A DNA stretch of 64,000 bases from Bryobacterales bacterium (GTDB lineage: Bacteria > Acidobacteriota > Terriglobia > Bryobacterales > Bryobacteraceae), in assembly GCA_016716385.1 (NCBI GenBank), contig JADJWL010000014.1, positions 28,501 to 92,500 of the forward strand. Direction: 5' to 3'. The notes under the pieces were generated by a model. The model saw nothing but the letters and a program-made list of their open reading frames with translations. It searched no databases and was not told where the DNA came from. Within the stretch, counting starts at the first letter, position 1; each line of letters begins with the position of its first letter. The position numbers and the translations under genes were made by a program. Positions 34,132-42,844 of the stretch are shown here, one piece after another.

Positions 34132-36047
34132 AACCCGCGGCGGTATGCCTGGGCTTGGCGCTGCTGAACCTGGTGCTCCAGGCGCCGGTGTTCTGGCCGG
34201 GAGAAACGCCGTTCCGCGGCTCGATCGAACCCGGGTACGCGTCCACGGCCCGTTTCTTCGCCCAGCACCCGGACCCCTGGGGCTGGAACCCGCTGTACTA
34301 CTTCGGCCTGCCGACGCAATTCACCTACCTGCCGCTCGTTCCCTACTTGGCGGCGGCGGCCTCCTGGGCGCTGCCCGGCTATGCGATGACCGATGTCTAC
34401 CGCGCCGTTGTGTCCGTGTTTGGGGTCGTGGCCCCCTCGGTGTTCTTCCTGCTGGCGTGGTTCGCGTTGCGCAGCGTGCCGTGGGCTCTGGCGGTGGGTC
34501 TGGCAAGTTCGCTGGTCTCGCCAGCCTACGTCTTCTCGCAGGTCGGGATTAACCGGGGAACCGCGTACCTGCCGTGGCGGCTCCAGGTGCTGGTGAAGTT
34601 TGGAGAGGGACCGCATACCGTCGGGCTGTTCCTTCTGCCGCTCGCCCTGATCGCGGTGTATCGGGCCGCGACGCGGAAGCGCTATTCCGATGTCTGGCTG
34701 GCCGCGGTGGCGATGGCGGCGGTGACGCTATCCAGTTGGGTGGCCGGCCTGGCTTTGGCGTTCTGCTGCCTGCTGTTGATGCTCGCCATGCGGGGCAGCG
34801 ACTTCTCGCACCGCCACACGATGGGCGCGGCGTTGCTGGCCTACGGCATGGCTTGCTTCTGGCTGACGCCCACCTTCGTGCGCACGACTCTGCTTAACTG
34901 GCCGGTGGATTCGCTCGGCTACGAGTTTCAAGCCCGGCAGGCGCTGCTGCTGGCCGGGTGGCTTGCGGGAGTCGCCGGCATTCACTGGGCGTGCCGCCGG
35001 TGGCTGCCGGGAGAACGCTGGCTGGAATTCTTCATTCAAGGCGCCTGGGTTTTTGGCTACGTAGTGACGTTCAAGTACGGCCGCGGAATCGACGTGATCC
35101 CCGAGCCGCACCGTTATGCACCGGAAGCCGAGTTGTTCCTGATGCTCGCCATGGCGGGCGCCGCGAAGTGGGGGCTCGCCCGGAATGCGCGCTGGCTGCG
35201 CATCGCGGCCGCAGTCTGCCTCGTGCTTTCGGTGCTGGCTGGGGCAAGGCAGGTGAAGGCGATGACGACGCAGGGGTTCGCCATCCGCCGCCAGTTGGAC
35301 CGGGAAACCCTCGCCGAGTACCGGATCGCGCGCTTTCTTGAGGGCCTGGAGCCCAGGGGGCGCATCTTCGCGTCGGGCGCGTTCCGCTTCGGCTTGAACT
35401 CCTGGGTGGACCTGCCGCAGGTGAGCGGGGTGTTCGAGTCCGGCCTGCAAAACCGGATCGCCATGGATTTCGACTACCTCGTGCGTGTCAACGAATCGGG
35501 CGCCGAGTGTGTGAAGGCGCTGCGCGCCGCCGGTGTCGAGTACGTCGTGGTGCACGGCCCGCAATCGAAGGAGTTCTACCGGGACATCCGGCCGGCAGAC
35601 AAGTTTGAAGGTCTGCTGGAGAAGGTGTATGACGAGGGAGACGACCGGATCTACCGCGTGCCGTTCGACTCCTGGGCCCGTGCGGTACGCCCGGAGGAAC
35701 CGGCGGCCTGGCCACAGTTCACGCTGGGCAGCCCGGACCGGCCTCACCTCGTCGCGCATTGGGAAGGACCGTCGGCGATCCGGATCGAAGGAGAGACGCC
35801 CAACAGCTTCGCGATCGCCCTTCCGGTGACGCACGATTCCGGGTGGCAGGCGATGCAGGGGGGCGCGCCGGTTCCGGTCGAGCGGGATCCTCAAGGGTTC
35901 CTGCTAGTGCTTCCGAAGCCGGGCGCGGACGGCCCGGTGCTGTTGCGCTTCCGTGCCGGCGCGGAACCGCGGGTCTGCGCCGCGGTGAGCGGTGTGGTGT
36001 GGGCGGCCTCGCTGCTGGGGCTGGCGATCCGGCGCCGCCGGGCGTGA
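34128..36047 (+). CDS. Large polytopic membrane protein (paralogue 2)
   Basis: A 639-residue paralogue of the preceding protein with the same layout: about ten helices, a soluble C-terminal third and a last helix before RRRRA. Matching motifs are GWNPLYYFGLPTQFTYLPL, VKFGEGPH, AFRFGLNSWVDLPQ, VVHGPQSKEFYRD and DRIYRVP. The start is TTG at 34128, overlapping the previous stop; AAAGGAG at 34117-34123 makes it convincing. The two genes are diverged duplicates, perhaps a heterodimer. A role in envelope glycan assembly is inference only. Confidence 0.75.
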   Translation: MKPAAVCLGLALLNLVLQAPVFWPGETPFRGSIEPGYASTARFFAQHPDPWGWNPLYYFGLPTQFTYLPLVPYLAAAASWALPGYAMTDVYRAVVSVFGVVAPSVFFLLAWFALRSVPWALAVGLASSLVSPAYVFSQVGINRGTAYLPWRLQVLVKFGEGPHTVGLFLLPLALIAVYRAATRKRYSDVWLAAVAMAAVTLSSWVAGLALAFCCLLLMLAMRGSDFSHRHTMGAALLAYGMACFWLTPTFVRTTLLNWPVDSLGYEFQARQALLLAGWLAGVAGIHWACRRWLPGERWLEFFIQGAWVFGYVVTFKYGRGIDVIPEPHRYAPEAELFLMLAMAGAAKWGLARNARWLRIAAAVCLVLSVLAGARQVKAMTTQGFAIRRQLDRETLAEYRIARFLEGLEPRGRIFASGAFRFGLNSWVDLPQVSGVFESGLQNRIAMDFDYLVRVNESGAECVKALRAAGVEYVVVHGPQSKEFYRDIRPADKFEGLLEKVYDEGDDRIYRVPFDSWARAVRPEEPAAWPQFTLGSPDRPHLVAHWEGPSAIRIEGETPNSFAIALPVTHDSGWQAMQGGAPVPVERDPQGFLLVLPKPGADGPVLLRFRAGAEPRVCAAVSGVVWAASLLGLAIRRRRA

Positions 36048-36092
36048 CCGGGGTCACTGCGGGCCGCGGGGCCAAACCGGTACCATCGCGGT

Positions 36093-36602
36093 ATGATCTC
36101 GATTCGCCTCCAACCCGAAACCGTCGCGACGCCTGACCAGCCTCTCGATCACCTGGTGGCGTGCCACCGGCGGATCGAGGAGCGCCTCGACACCCTGGAG
36201 CGCGCCGCCGCGCACCTCGCCGGGCGGCGGGGCGAAGCCCTCGCGGCGATCCGCAACGCCTGCGCGTTTCTTGAGTCGAGCGGCGCCATTCACACGCGGG
36301 ATGAAGAAGAAAGCCTCTTCCCGCGCCTGCCCGCACAGGCCGAGCCGCTGGTGCGGACGCTCGCCGCGGAGCACGAAGAGGCTGAACGCCTGTATGGCAT
36401 TCTCAAGGACCTGGTCAACCGGATCGAGGCGGGCGAGACGCTGGACGCCGAGTACCGGAGCGTGGTCGGGCCGCTCGTCGCGCTCTACCGGGAACACATC
36501 CGCCGGGAAGATAGCGAGCTGATCGACGTGAGCCGTGCGGCGCTGACGGGCGAGGACCTGTCGGCGATTGCCGCGGAGATGCGCCAGCGGCGCGGCCTGT
36601 GA
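36093..36602 (+). CDS. Hemerythrin-like di-iron protein
   Basis: A 169-residue four-helix bundle of the hemerythrin HHE family. Likely iron ligands follow the family spacing: His25 (ACHRRIEE), His67 and Glu71 (HTRDEEE), His94 (AEHEEAE) and His135 with a nearby Asp/Glu (YREHIRRED). It could bind O2 or NO, or sense iron. The stop overlaps the GTG of the YwiC-like gene, so the two are cotranslated. With the Fe-S repair protein at 58585 it suggests a response to nitrosative or oxygen stress; that link is inference. Confidence 0.88.
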   Translation: MISIRLQPETVATPDQPLDHLVACHRRIEERLDTLERAAAHLAGRRGEALAAIRNACAFLESSGAIHTRDEEESLFPRLPAQAEPLVRTLAAEHEEAERLYGILKDLVNRIEAGETLDAEYRSVVGPLVALYREHIRREDSELIDVSRAALTGEDLSAIAAEMRQRRGL

Positions 36603-37366
36603 TCCTCCCGCGGGAACATGGCGCCTGGGGTCTGCTGCTGCAGCCATTCGTGTGCGCAGCGATTCTCGGCAGGCGATGGGACTGGCTGCTCGTTCCGGCA
36701 GTACTGCTCATCCTGACAGCGTTTGTGGCGCGTGAACCGCTGGTGATCCTGGCGCGGCAGCGCTGGGTGTGGCGCGACCCCAGGCCTGAAGCTGGAGCGG
36801 CTTGGCGACAGTTGCTCTGGCAGGCGCCGCTGGGCTTGTCGCTGTTCGCCGTGTGCGCCTTCCGGCTCCCGTTGAGCCCGCTGGCCGCCCTCGGCGGGAC
36901 GGCCGCGGCGATGACCGTTCTCGCGGTCTGGATGGCCGTTCGCAACCGGCAGCGGTCCATTGCGCTCCAGGTGGTGAGCAGTGCCGGGCTTGCGACCACA
37001 GCGCTCCTTGGTGCGCTGGTGGCGGCCCGTGAGATCCCGGTCTGGGCCTGGCAGTTGTGGGGGCTCCTATCCTTGCATGGAGCCGCTTCCATCCTGACGG
37101 TCCAGGCCCGGCTGGACGCGCGGACGGGGTCCCGGCGGGGGCTGCGGCGCTGGGCCTGGGCTTTCCAGGCCGGACAGGGGCTACTGGCGCTCCTGGCCGG
37201 AATTCCACTGGGAGGGCCCATTGCGTTCTCTGCGGGCGCCAACGTGTACGAGCTGGTACGGCTGGGCGCCGCCGCCGGACTCAATGAGCCCCTGACGCGT
37301 GTCGGATTCCGGACCCTGGGCTGGTCCCTGCTGCATTCCGGACTCGCCACCGCTGTTCTTTGGTAG
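36599..37366 (+). CDS. YwiC-like family membrane protein
   Basis: A 255-residue polytopic protein beginning MILPREHGAWGLLLQPF, whose REHGAWG is the signature of the YwiC-like family. About seven hydrophobic helices follow. In Bacillus ywiC lies with nitrate-respiration genes, and the hemerythrin gene directly upstream fits that setting. Function is unknown. Its last 186 bases are overlapped on the opposite strand by the end of the histidine kinase gene. Confidence 0.82.
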   Translation: MILPREHGAWGLLLQPFVCAAILGRRWDWLLVPAVLLILTAFVAREPLVILARQRWVWRDPRPEAGAAWRQLLWQAPLGLSLFAVCAFRLPLSPLAALGGTAAAMTVLAVWMAVRNRQRSIALQVVSSAGLATTALLGALVAAREIPVWAWQLWGLLSLHGAASILTVQARLDARTGSRRGLRRWAWAFQAGQGLLALLAGIPLGGPIAFSAGANVYELVRLGAAAGLNEPLTRVGFRTLGWSLLHSGLATAVLW

Positions 37367-38947
37367 CGGCGGCGCACAGCGGCGCGGCAGAATGGCGGCG
37401 AAGACGCTGCCACGCCCCGGTTCGCTGCGGACTTCGACGCGGCCGCCCTGAGCCTCGACGAGCCCTTTGGTCAAGGCCAGGCCGAGGCCGGTGCCCTGGA
37501 ATTTCTTCGCGGAGCCCGGCTGCAATTGTTCGAAGCTGACAAACAGCCGCGGGAGATCCTCGGGGGCGATTCCGATGCCCGTGTCCACGACTTCCAGCCG
37601 GAAGAAGTCCCCGCCCTCGGCCCGGACCCGAACCGTCACCGAACCGCCTTCCGGCGTGAACTTGAGGGCGTTGGACACGTAGTTGTTGCAGACCTGGGCG
37701 AGCCGCCAGGGGTCGAGGAATACGGGACCGATGGAGGCGTCAACCTCAGCGCGGAGAACGATCGACTTGGCGGCGGCAACCGACTGCTGGAGTTCCACGG
37801 CCTCGTCGACCACGTCTTCCAAGCGCGCCTCCTGCGGATGAAATGTGAGCTTGCCGTGTTCGACACGCGTCATGTCGAGGATGTCGTTGATCAGTTTCAT
37901 GAGGTGACGCGAACTGGCGAGAATGTCCCCGACGAATTCGCGCTGGCGGCCCGCCATCTCGCCCGCCTTGCCGTCGTAGAGCATCTGGGCGAACCCGATC
38001 ACGCAGTTCAAGGGGGTGCGCAACTCGTGCGACATGTTGGCGAGAAAAGCGCTCTTGGCCTGGCTCGCCTGCTCGATCTTGGCGTTCTTCTCCTGCAACT
38101 CGCGGAACTGGCGGCGGAGGCGGCGCTCGAGCTGAATCTGCGGAGAAATGTCGCGGACCACGGCGATCAGCAGCCGCGAGGACGGGGAATCCATTGGCCC
38201 GAGACTGATTTCGGCGAGGAACTCTTCGCCGTTCCTCCGGCGCCCGTTCAGCCCGCGCAGAGGACGCCGGCCGTGCCGGGACGTCTCGAGAGCCGCGCCC
38301 AACAGGACCGGGAGGACATGCCCGGTGGGATGCCGGATCAGCAGGTCGACGGGATGGCCGGCGAGCATCGCGTGACCGTACCCGAAGCAGTGCTCGGCTT
38401 CCGGGTTGGAGTTCACGATTTCCCCCTCGAAGTTCAGGAGGAGCACCGGGTCCGGGGCGGATTCGAAGAGCGACCGGAACAGGCGCGCGCTGGCGAGGAA
38501 CGAATCTTCGTCGCGGCGCCAACGCCGTAGTGCGACAGCGCGGTTGAGCGCGGAGCGAAAGGCCCGTTCGAGAGCGGCCGCGGATAGATCGGATTTGTCC
38601 AGATAGTCCGCTGCGCCTTCCCGCAGGGCGCGGTCGGCAACCTCGGGCGATGTCACATCCGTCAGGATGAGGATCGGCGCCGAGACGCCGATTGAGATCG
38701 CCTCATGGAGCAACCCCAGCCCGCAAGCGCCACCGAGGGTGAAATCGAAGAGGCAGGCGTTGTAGCCGGTCTGGCGGAGAAGCCGGCGCGCCTCCCCGGC
38801 CGTTTGCACCCAGTGGGTTTCGGCTTCGAATCCTTCCATCTCCTGGAGCATCCTGACAATCGCCCGGCCGCTATCGCCTTGGTCGGCGAGCAAGACGCGC
38901 AGGCGGCGTGGCGCGTGGATGTCAACGAGTTTGGATGGCGGGCTCAT
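37181..38947 (-). CDS. Receiver-PAS-histidine kinase
   Basis: A 588-residue soluble kinase. The N-terminal receiver (about 15-135) has phosphoacceptor Asp68 in CLFDFTLGG and conserved Lys118. PAS follows (about 150-270, DPVLLLNFEGEIVNSNPEAE), then a HisKA domain with His307 in ANMSHELRTPLN. The ATPase domain carries NNYVSNALKFTPEGG, VVDTGIGIAPEDLP and GTGLGLALTKGLVEAQGG. ATG 38947 is preferred because AGGGAG precedes it; earlier in-frame starts are weaker. After the catalytic core a 60-residue low-complexity tail lies antisense to the YwiC-like gene. The divergent REC-Hpt protein at 39048 is the probable partner. Confidence 0.9.
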   Translation of the reverse strand: MSPPSKLVDIHAPRRLRVLLADQGDSGRAIVRMLQEMEGFEAETHWVQTAGEARRLLRQTGYNACLFDFTLGGACGLGLLHEAISIGVSAPILILTDVTSPEVADRALREGAADYLDKSDLSAAALERAFRSALNRAVALRRWRRDEDSFLASARLFRSLFESAPDPVLLLNFEGEIVNSNPEAEHCFGYGHAMLAGHPVDLLIRHPTGHVLPVLLGAALETSRHGRRPLRGLNGRRRNGEEFLAEISLGPMDSPSSRLLIAVVRDISPQIQLERRLRRQFRELQEKNAKIEQASQAKSAFLANMSHELRTPLNCVIGFAQMLYDGKAGEMAGRQREFVGDILASSRHLMKLINDILDMTRVEHGKLTFHPQEARLEDVVDEAVELQQSVAAAKSIVLRAEVDASIGPVFLDPWRLAQVCNNYVSNALKFTPEGGSVTVRVRAEGGDFFRLEVVDTGIGIAPEDLPRLFVSFEQLQPGSAKKFQGTGLGLALTKGLVEAQGGRVEVRSEPGRGSVFAAILPRRCAPPLPKNSGGESGMQQGPAQGPESDTRQGLIESGGGAQPYQLVHVGARRERNGPSQWNSGQERQ

Positions 38948-39047
38948 CGCGGCTCCCTGAACCATAGTTCGGTCCGGTAGAGAAAAAACCTTACTGGGCC
39001 GCAACAAGTTTTTCCCGATTTGGCCGATCTGGCAACTAGGAACCTGA

Positions 39048-40565
39048 ATGCAGCAGCCTCCTCACGTCCTCATCGTCGATGACAACCGGACGAACCTGAA
39101 GTTGACCCAGGTCTTGCTCGAAGCCGAAGGGTTCGCCGTCCGGACGGCGGGTGACGCCGAGAGCGCGCTCCGGACCCTCCAGGAGTACACTCCGGCGCTG
39201 ATCCTGATGGACGTCCAGATGCCCGGCATGGACGGCCTGGAGTTGACGCGGCATCTGCGCGCCGATCCGGCCTATGTCCATGTCCCGATCATCGCCCTCA
39301 CAGCGTATGCGATGAAAGGAGACGCGGAGCAGGCACTGGCGGCCGGATGCACCGCGTATGTCTCGAAGCCGGTCGATACGCGAACGCTGCCGGACCTGTT
39401 GCGCAACCACCTGCGGCTCGCCTCCGGGCAGACCGCCGCGGAGGATCCGCGAGAGCGGCTTGAATCCACGGTGGAGGAAGCGCGGGAGGAGTTCATCCGG
39501 GAGGGCCGTGAAGAGAGCCGGCGGCTGCTGCACCAGTTGGAGAACGGCGGCGCAGGGGAAGCAGGCGAGGCGGTCCAATCGATAGCGCACCGCTGGGCGG
39601 GACTGGGAGCGACACTGGGGCTGCCAGAGATTTCCCGCGAGGCGCAGAGCCTGGAGGAGACCCTCCGCAGCCAACCCTCGGCGCCAGCCTCCGCCGTGCG
39701 GGACGCGGCCGGACGACTGGCCGGCCTGTTCGCGGAAGCGTCCGACCCCTCCGGGGCGACGTTGCTTTGGCGCCGCCTGCTGGGTAAGCGCCTGGGCCTG
39801 GTCGGATTTCCCGAAACGGGCATTGGCGCGCTGGAGGCGGCTGCCGGTCCCGGACTGATTGAGATCCGTCCGCTGGACGTGCGTTCGCCCGCCGAAGTGG
39901 ACCCGGGCGTGGCCGACGCACTGGTCGTCTATCTGAGCGGGTCAGCGGCGGAGGCTGCCTGGATCGACCCGCAAGTTCTGCGGGGCAGCCGCATTCCGGT
40001 GCTGCTGGCCGGCCCCCCACCCCTGTTGCTCCGGTACGCGGGAAGCGCGTTGCTCGGGGCGCGCGGCTTCCTGATGGAGCCGTGGACGCCGGAAGAACTC
40101 CTGGCCCGGGTGTTCGTGGCCCTCTCACCGGCCGCCGCACCGCCACCGATCGTCAAGGCGGCCACCGCGTCGCGGGCGTCGCGCGTCTCGAATGACCGGC
40201 CGCTGGTCGTGATTGCGGATGATGACCCGGTCACGGCTCGGCTGGTGCGCGGTGTGCTCGAGAAATTTCACCTGGAATGCGAAATCGCCACGGACGGCGC
40301 GTCCGCGCTCGGGTTGATTCGCGGGAGGCGGCCCGCCCTGGCGGTGCTCGATGTCAACATGCCGGGTCTGGACGGCTACTCAGTGCTGGCGGCTATCAAG
40401 CGGGATCCCGTGCACGCACGGACGGCGATTGTCATGCTAACCGGCCGCGGCGAAGACACCGACAAGATGCGCGGATTCGGCTTTGGCGCCGACGACTACA
40501 TCGTGAAACCGTTCAGCCCCGTGGAAGTGGCGGCCCGCGTCACGCGCCTGCTGCCACTGCAGTAG
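39048..40565 (+). CDS. REC-Hpt-pseudoreceiver-REC response regulator
   Basis: A 505-residue signalling protein without an output domain. The first receiver (about 5-122) has Asp55 in ILMDVQMPG and Lys107 in YVSKPVD. A phosphotransfer-like helical domain follows, with probable His181 in SIAHRWAGLGATLG. Residues about 245-355 form a receiver-like fold with no usable acidic pocket (RLGLVGFPETG, ALVVYLSG). The last receiver (about 384-503) is complete, with Asp435 in AVLDVNMPG and Lys in YIVKPFSP. It is divergent from the hybrid kinase with a 100-base gap, so a phosphorelay between the two is likely. Confidence 0.88.
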   Translation: MQQPPHVLIVDDNRTNLKLTQVLLEAEGFAVRTAGDAESALRTLQEYTPALILMDVQMPGMDGLELTRHLRADPAYVHVPIIALTAYAMKGDAEQALAAGCTAYVSKPVDTRTLPDLLRNHLRLASGQTAAEDPRERLESTVEEAREEFIREGREESRRLLHQLENGGAGEAGEAVQSIAHRWAGLGATLGLPEISREAQSLEETLRSQPSAPASAVRDAAGRLAGLFAEASDPSGATLLWRRLLGKRLGLVGFPETGIGALEAAAGPGLIEIRPLDVRSPAEVDPGVADALVVYLSGSAAEAAWIDPQVLRGSRIPVLLAGPPPLLLRYAGSALLGARGFLMEPWTPEELLARVFVALSPAAAPPPIVKAATASRASRVSNDRPLVVIADDDPVTARLVRGVLEKFHLECEIATDGASALGLIRGRRPALAVLDVNMPGLDGYSVLAAIKRDPVHARTAIVMLTGRGEDTDKMRGFGFGADDYIVKPFSPVEVAARVTRLLPLQ

Positions 40566-42068
40566 TCAGGCGCCAAGCGCCTCCAGCGCCGCCTTTTCCA
40601 TCGCCGGCCGTGGCGCCGAGTCGCCGGTCCAGATCTCAAACTGCTGGACCGCCTGCTCGATGAACATCTCAAGCCCGGTGATGATGGTCTTGCCTTCTTC
40701 GCGCGCCCGCCGCAGCAAGGCCGTTTCCAGCGGGTTGTAGACCATATCGAACACAAGATCGGCCGGGATCCGGCGCTCGAAGAAGCAGCCGTCGCCATGA
40801 GGAAACATCCCCACGGTGGTGGCATGGATCACGGCATCGAACGAGCCCGCCTCAGCGTCCTGCCGACTCAAAGGAGTCGCTCCCGAAGCACGGACCAATT
40901 GGGCAACATGTTCCGCAGAACGCCCCGTCAACGAGACCTGCGCGCCGCATTCGACCAGCGCCGCAGCGGCGCTACGGGCCGCTCCGCCGGTGCCTGCCAC
41001 CAGAATCCGCGCCTTGGCAAGGGTCAAACGCCGCGACAACGGTCCGGTGACGGCGGCGGCGTCCGTGTTCGCGCCGCGCCACTTTCCCGCCTTCCGCCAC
41101 ACGGTATTGACGGCCCCGAGCCGCCGCGCCATCGGTTCCACATAGTCGAGGTAACGCAGAATGCGCTGTTTGTGCGGGGTCGTCACGCTGAAGCCTGCCA
41201 GGGGTAGCTCGCGCGCGAACTGCACGAAGTCCCGTAACTGCGGCGCCGGCACGAGGAGTGGCAGATACACCGCATCCAGCCGTTTCGACTGAAATGCCCG
41301 GTTGTGGACCTGCGGCGAGATCGAGTGGCGCACCGGGTCAGCGATGACTCCGTAGACTTTGGCCCCCCGCGTGAGCTTTTCCAGCCGGTACAGGTTCCGA
41401 AGCTGATGGGAGGTCACCTGGCCCGGCGCGGTCCCCTCGTGCGAATCGGGCGCGGCGTAGGTGTAGAGGCCGGAGCGCGCCGGGGACAGGACCCGCGACG
41501 GGAAGCCGATCTCGCCCATGGCCATCACGACGAGCGGCACGGCGGCCTTTTCCTTCAGCAGCGCCAGCACACGCAGATTGTCCGAGTGCTTGCGGGCCGT
41601 CGTCACGATTTTGTACACGTCGGCCGGGATCTTGCTGACGCGCCGGAGCACCTGCGGCATCGCCGGCGTGCTCTCGAAGTTGTGGTAAGACACGATCAGC
41701 CGCGCCGTGCGGCGGAGGACGGCGGCGCCGGCGGGGTCGACCTCGGCCGACTCGATTTCGAGGTCGACGCACTGCGCTCCGGCGCGGATCGCGTCACCGA
41801 GGATTGCGACCTGCTGTTCGACAGGGCCCCGAAAGAAACCATGATTCGGCTCGCGCCGGCAGGTGGCGAGGACGCGAACTCCGGGGTTCCGTTCGGTCAA
41901 CTCGTGGATGACGGCAATCCCGGCTGCCGGATCGGGCAGGTAGTCCAACCGCACTTCGAGGAACGACTCCCCGTTGTCGAGGAGGCGGGCCGCATGCTGG
42001 TGGAGTTCTTCCGGCTGGCGAAAACCGAGCGCGACACAGATGCGCGGCAGAGATAACTTTGCGGGCAT
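40566..42068 (-). CDS. aroDE: Bifunctional 3-dehydroquinate dehydratase / shikimate dehydrogenase
   Basis: A fusion of two consecutive shikimate-pathway enzymes, 500 residues. Residues 1-225 are a type I dehydroquinase with catalytic His129 (LIVSYHNF) and the Schiff-base Lys153 (VYKIVTTA). Residues about 235-500 are AroE, with the substrate motif HSISPQVHN, catalytic Lys300 (VTTPHK), NTDAAAV, and the NADP-binding loop LVAGTGGAARSAAAAL with SLTGRS. The frame extends upstream to 42728 over deoC, but that part is antisense filler; ATG 42068 gives the true AroD N-terminus. Fusions of this kind are typical of plants and also occur in several bacterial phyla. Confidence 0.95.
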   Translation of the reverse strand: MPAKLSLPRICVALGFRQPEELHQHAARLLDNGESFLEVRLDYLPDPAAGIAVIHELTERNPGVRVLATCRREPNHGFFRGPVEQQVAILGDAIRAGAQCVDLEIESAEVDPAGAAVLRRTARLIVSYHNFESTPAMPQVLRRVSKIPADVYKIVTTARKHSDNLRVLALLKEKAAVPLVVMAMGEIGFPSRVLSPARSGLYTYAAPDSHEGTAPGQVTSHQLRNLYRLEKLTRGAKVYGVIADPVRHSISPQVHNRAFQSKRLDAVYLPLLVPAPQLRDFVQFARELPLAGFSVTTPHKQRILRYLDYVEPMARRLGAVNTVWRKAGKWRGANTDAAAVTGPLSRRLTLAKARILVAGTGGAARSAAAALVECGAQVSLTGRSAEHVAQLVRASGATPLSRQDAEAGSFDAVIHATTVGMFPHGDGCFFERRIPADLVFDMVYNPLETALLRRAREEGKTIITGLEMFIEQAVQQFEIWTGDSAPRPAMEKAALEALGA

Positions 42069-42112
42069 TCGGCTCAAGAAAGGAGCTAACAGCTTACCAT
42101 GCCACAAGCCGC

Positions 42113-42844
42113 TCAACCCTGCGGTGGCTGCTGGGCCGCAAGGTGCTTTTTCCAGTCTTCGAGAATCGTGACAGTGGCGGTCGCGCCGAAGCGGTCGCAG
42201 CCGGCCTGGTAGACTTCCAGCGCCTTTTCCAGCGTGCGCACGCCACCGGCTGCCTTGACACGGATGGACGGGTCGGCATGACGCCGCATCAGGAGCAGAT
42301 CTTCGAGCGTGTAGCCGGTCGGGGCGAATCCGGTGGACGTCTTCACAAAGTCGACCCCCGCCCGCGTGGCGATGCGGCAGGCAATCACCTTCAATTCGTC
42401 TGTGAGATAGGCGTTCTCGAAGATCACCTTGAGAATCGCGCCCTGCTCGCGACAGGCAGCGGCCATCTGCTGCAACTCCGCCTCCAGATACTGGAACTGG
42501 CGGGACAACAGCTTGCCGATATTGATCACCATGTCCACTTCGCGCGCGCCGCGGCGCAGCAGGTCGCGGCACTCGTAGAGCTTCGTGGGCGTCGTCTGCG
42601 ATCCATGCGGGAAGCCCGCGACGCTGCCCACGGCGACGCCGGTGCCGTCCATCATGCGCCTGGCGAGGTCGACATCGCTCGGCCGCACGGTGACCGAGGC
42701 GACCTGGTAGTCCGCCGCGACGCGGCACCCCTCGGCCACCTGCTCCTCAGTGAGTTCCGGGCGGAGCAGCGAGTGGTCGATCATCTTCGCGAGTTGCTCG
42801 TACGTGGTGAGGGCGGGGCGGGCTTCGGCGACGTTCGGATCCAT
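42113..42844 (-). CDS. deoC: Deoxyribose-phosphate aldolase DeoC
   Basis: Class I aldolase cleaving 2-deoxyribose 5-phosphate into acetaldehyde and glyceraldehyde 3-phosphate. The barrel shows IDHSLLRPELTEEQV, ASVTVRPSDV, VGFPHG-like AGFPHGSQTTPTK, VDMVINIGKL, the Schiff-base lysine in VDFVKTSTGF (Lys168) and the second lysine in RVKAAGGVR (Lys197). ATG 42844 has GGGGGA four bases upstream; an alternative ATG is four codons earlier. Its first 64 bases overlap the end of the CBM9-like gene in another frame. Confidence 0.95.
   Translation of the reverse strand: MDPNVAEARPALTTYEQLAKMIDHSLLRPELTEEQVAEGCRVAADYQVASVTVRPSDVDLARRMMDGTGVAVGSVAGFPHGSQTTPTKLYECRDLLRRGAREVDMVINIGKLLSRQFQYLEAELQQMAAACREQGAILKVIFENAYLTDELKVIACRIATRAGVDFVKTSTGFAPTGYTLEDLLLMRRHADPSIRVKAAGGVRTLEKALEVYQAGCDRFGATATVTILEDWKKHLAAQQPPQG

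Noticed and set aside
42069..42728. N-terminal extension of the aroDE frame over deoC
   Set aside because: Arg/His-rich antisense-like text; the AroD domain begins exactly at ATG 42068.
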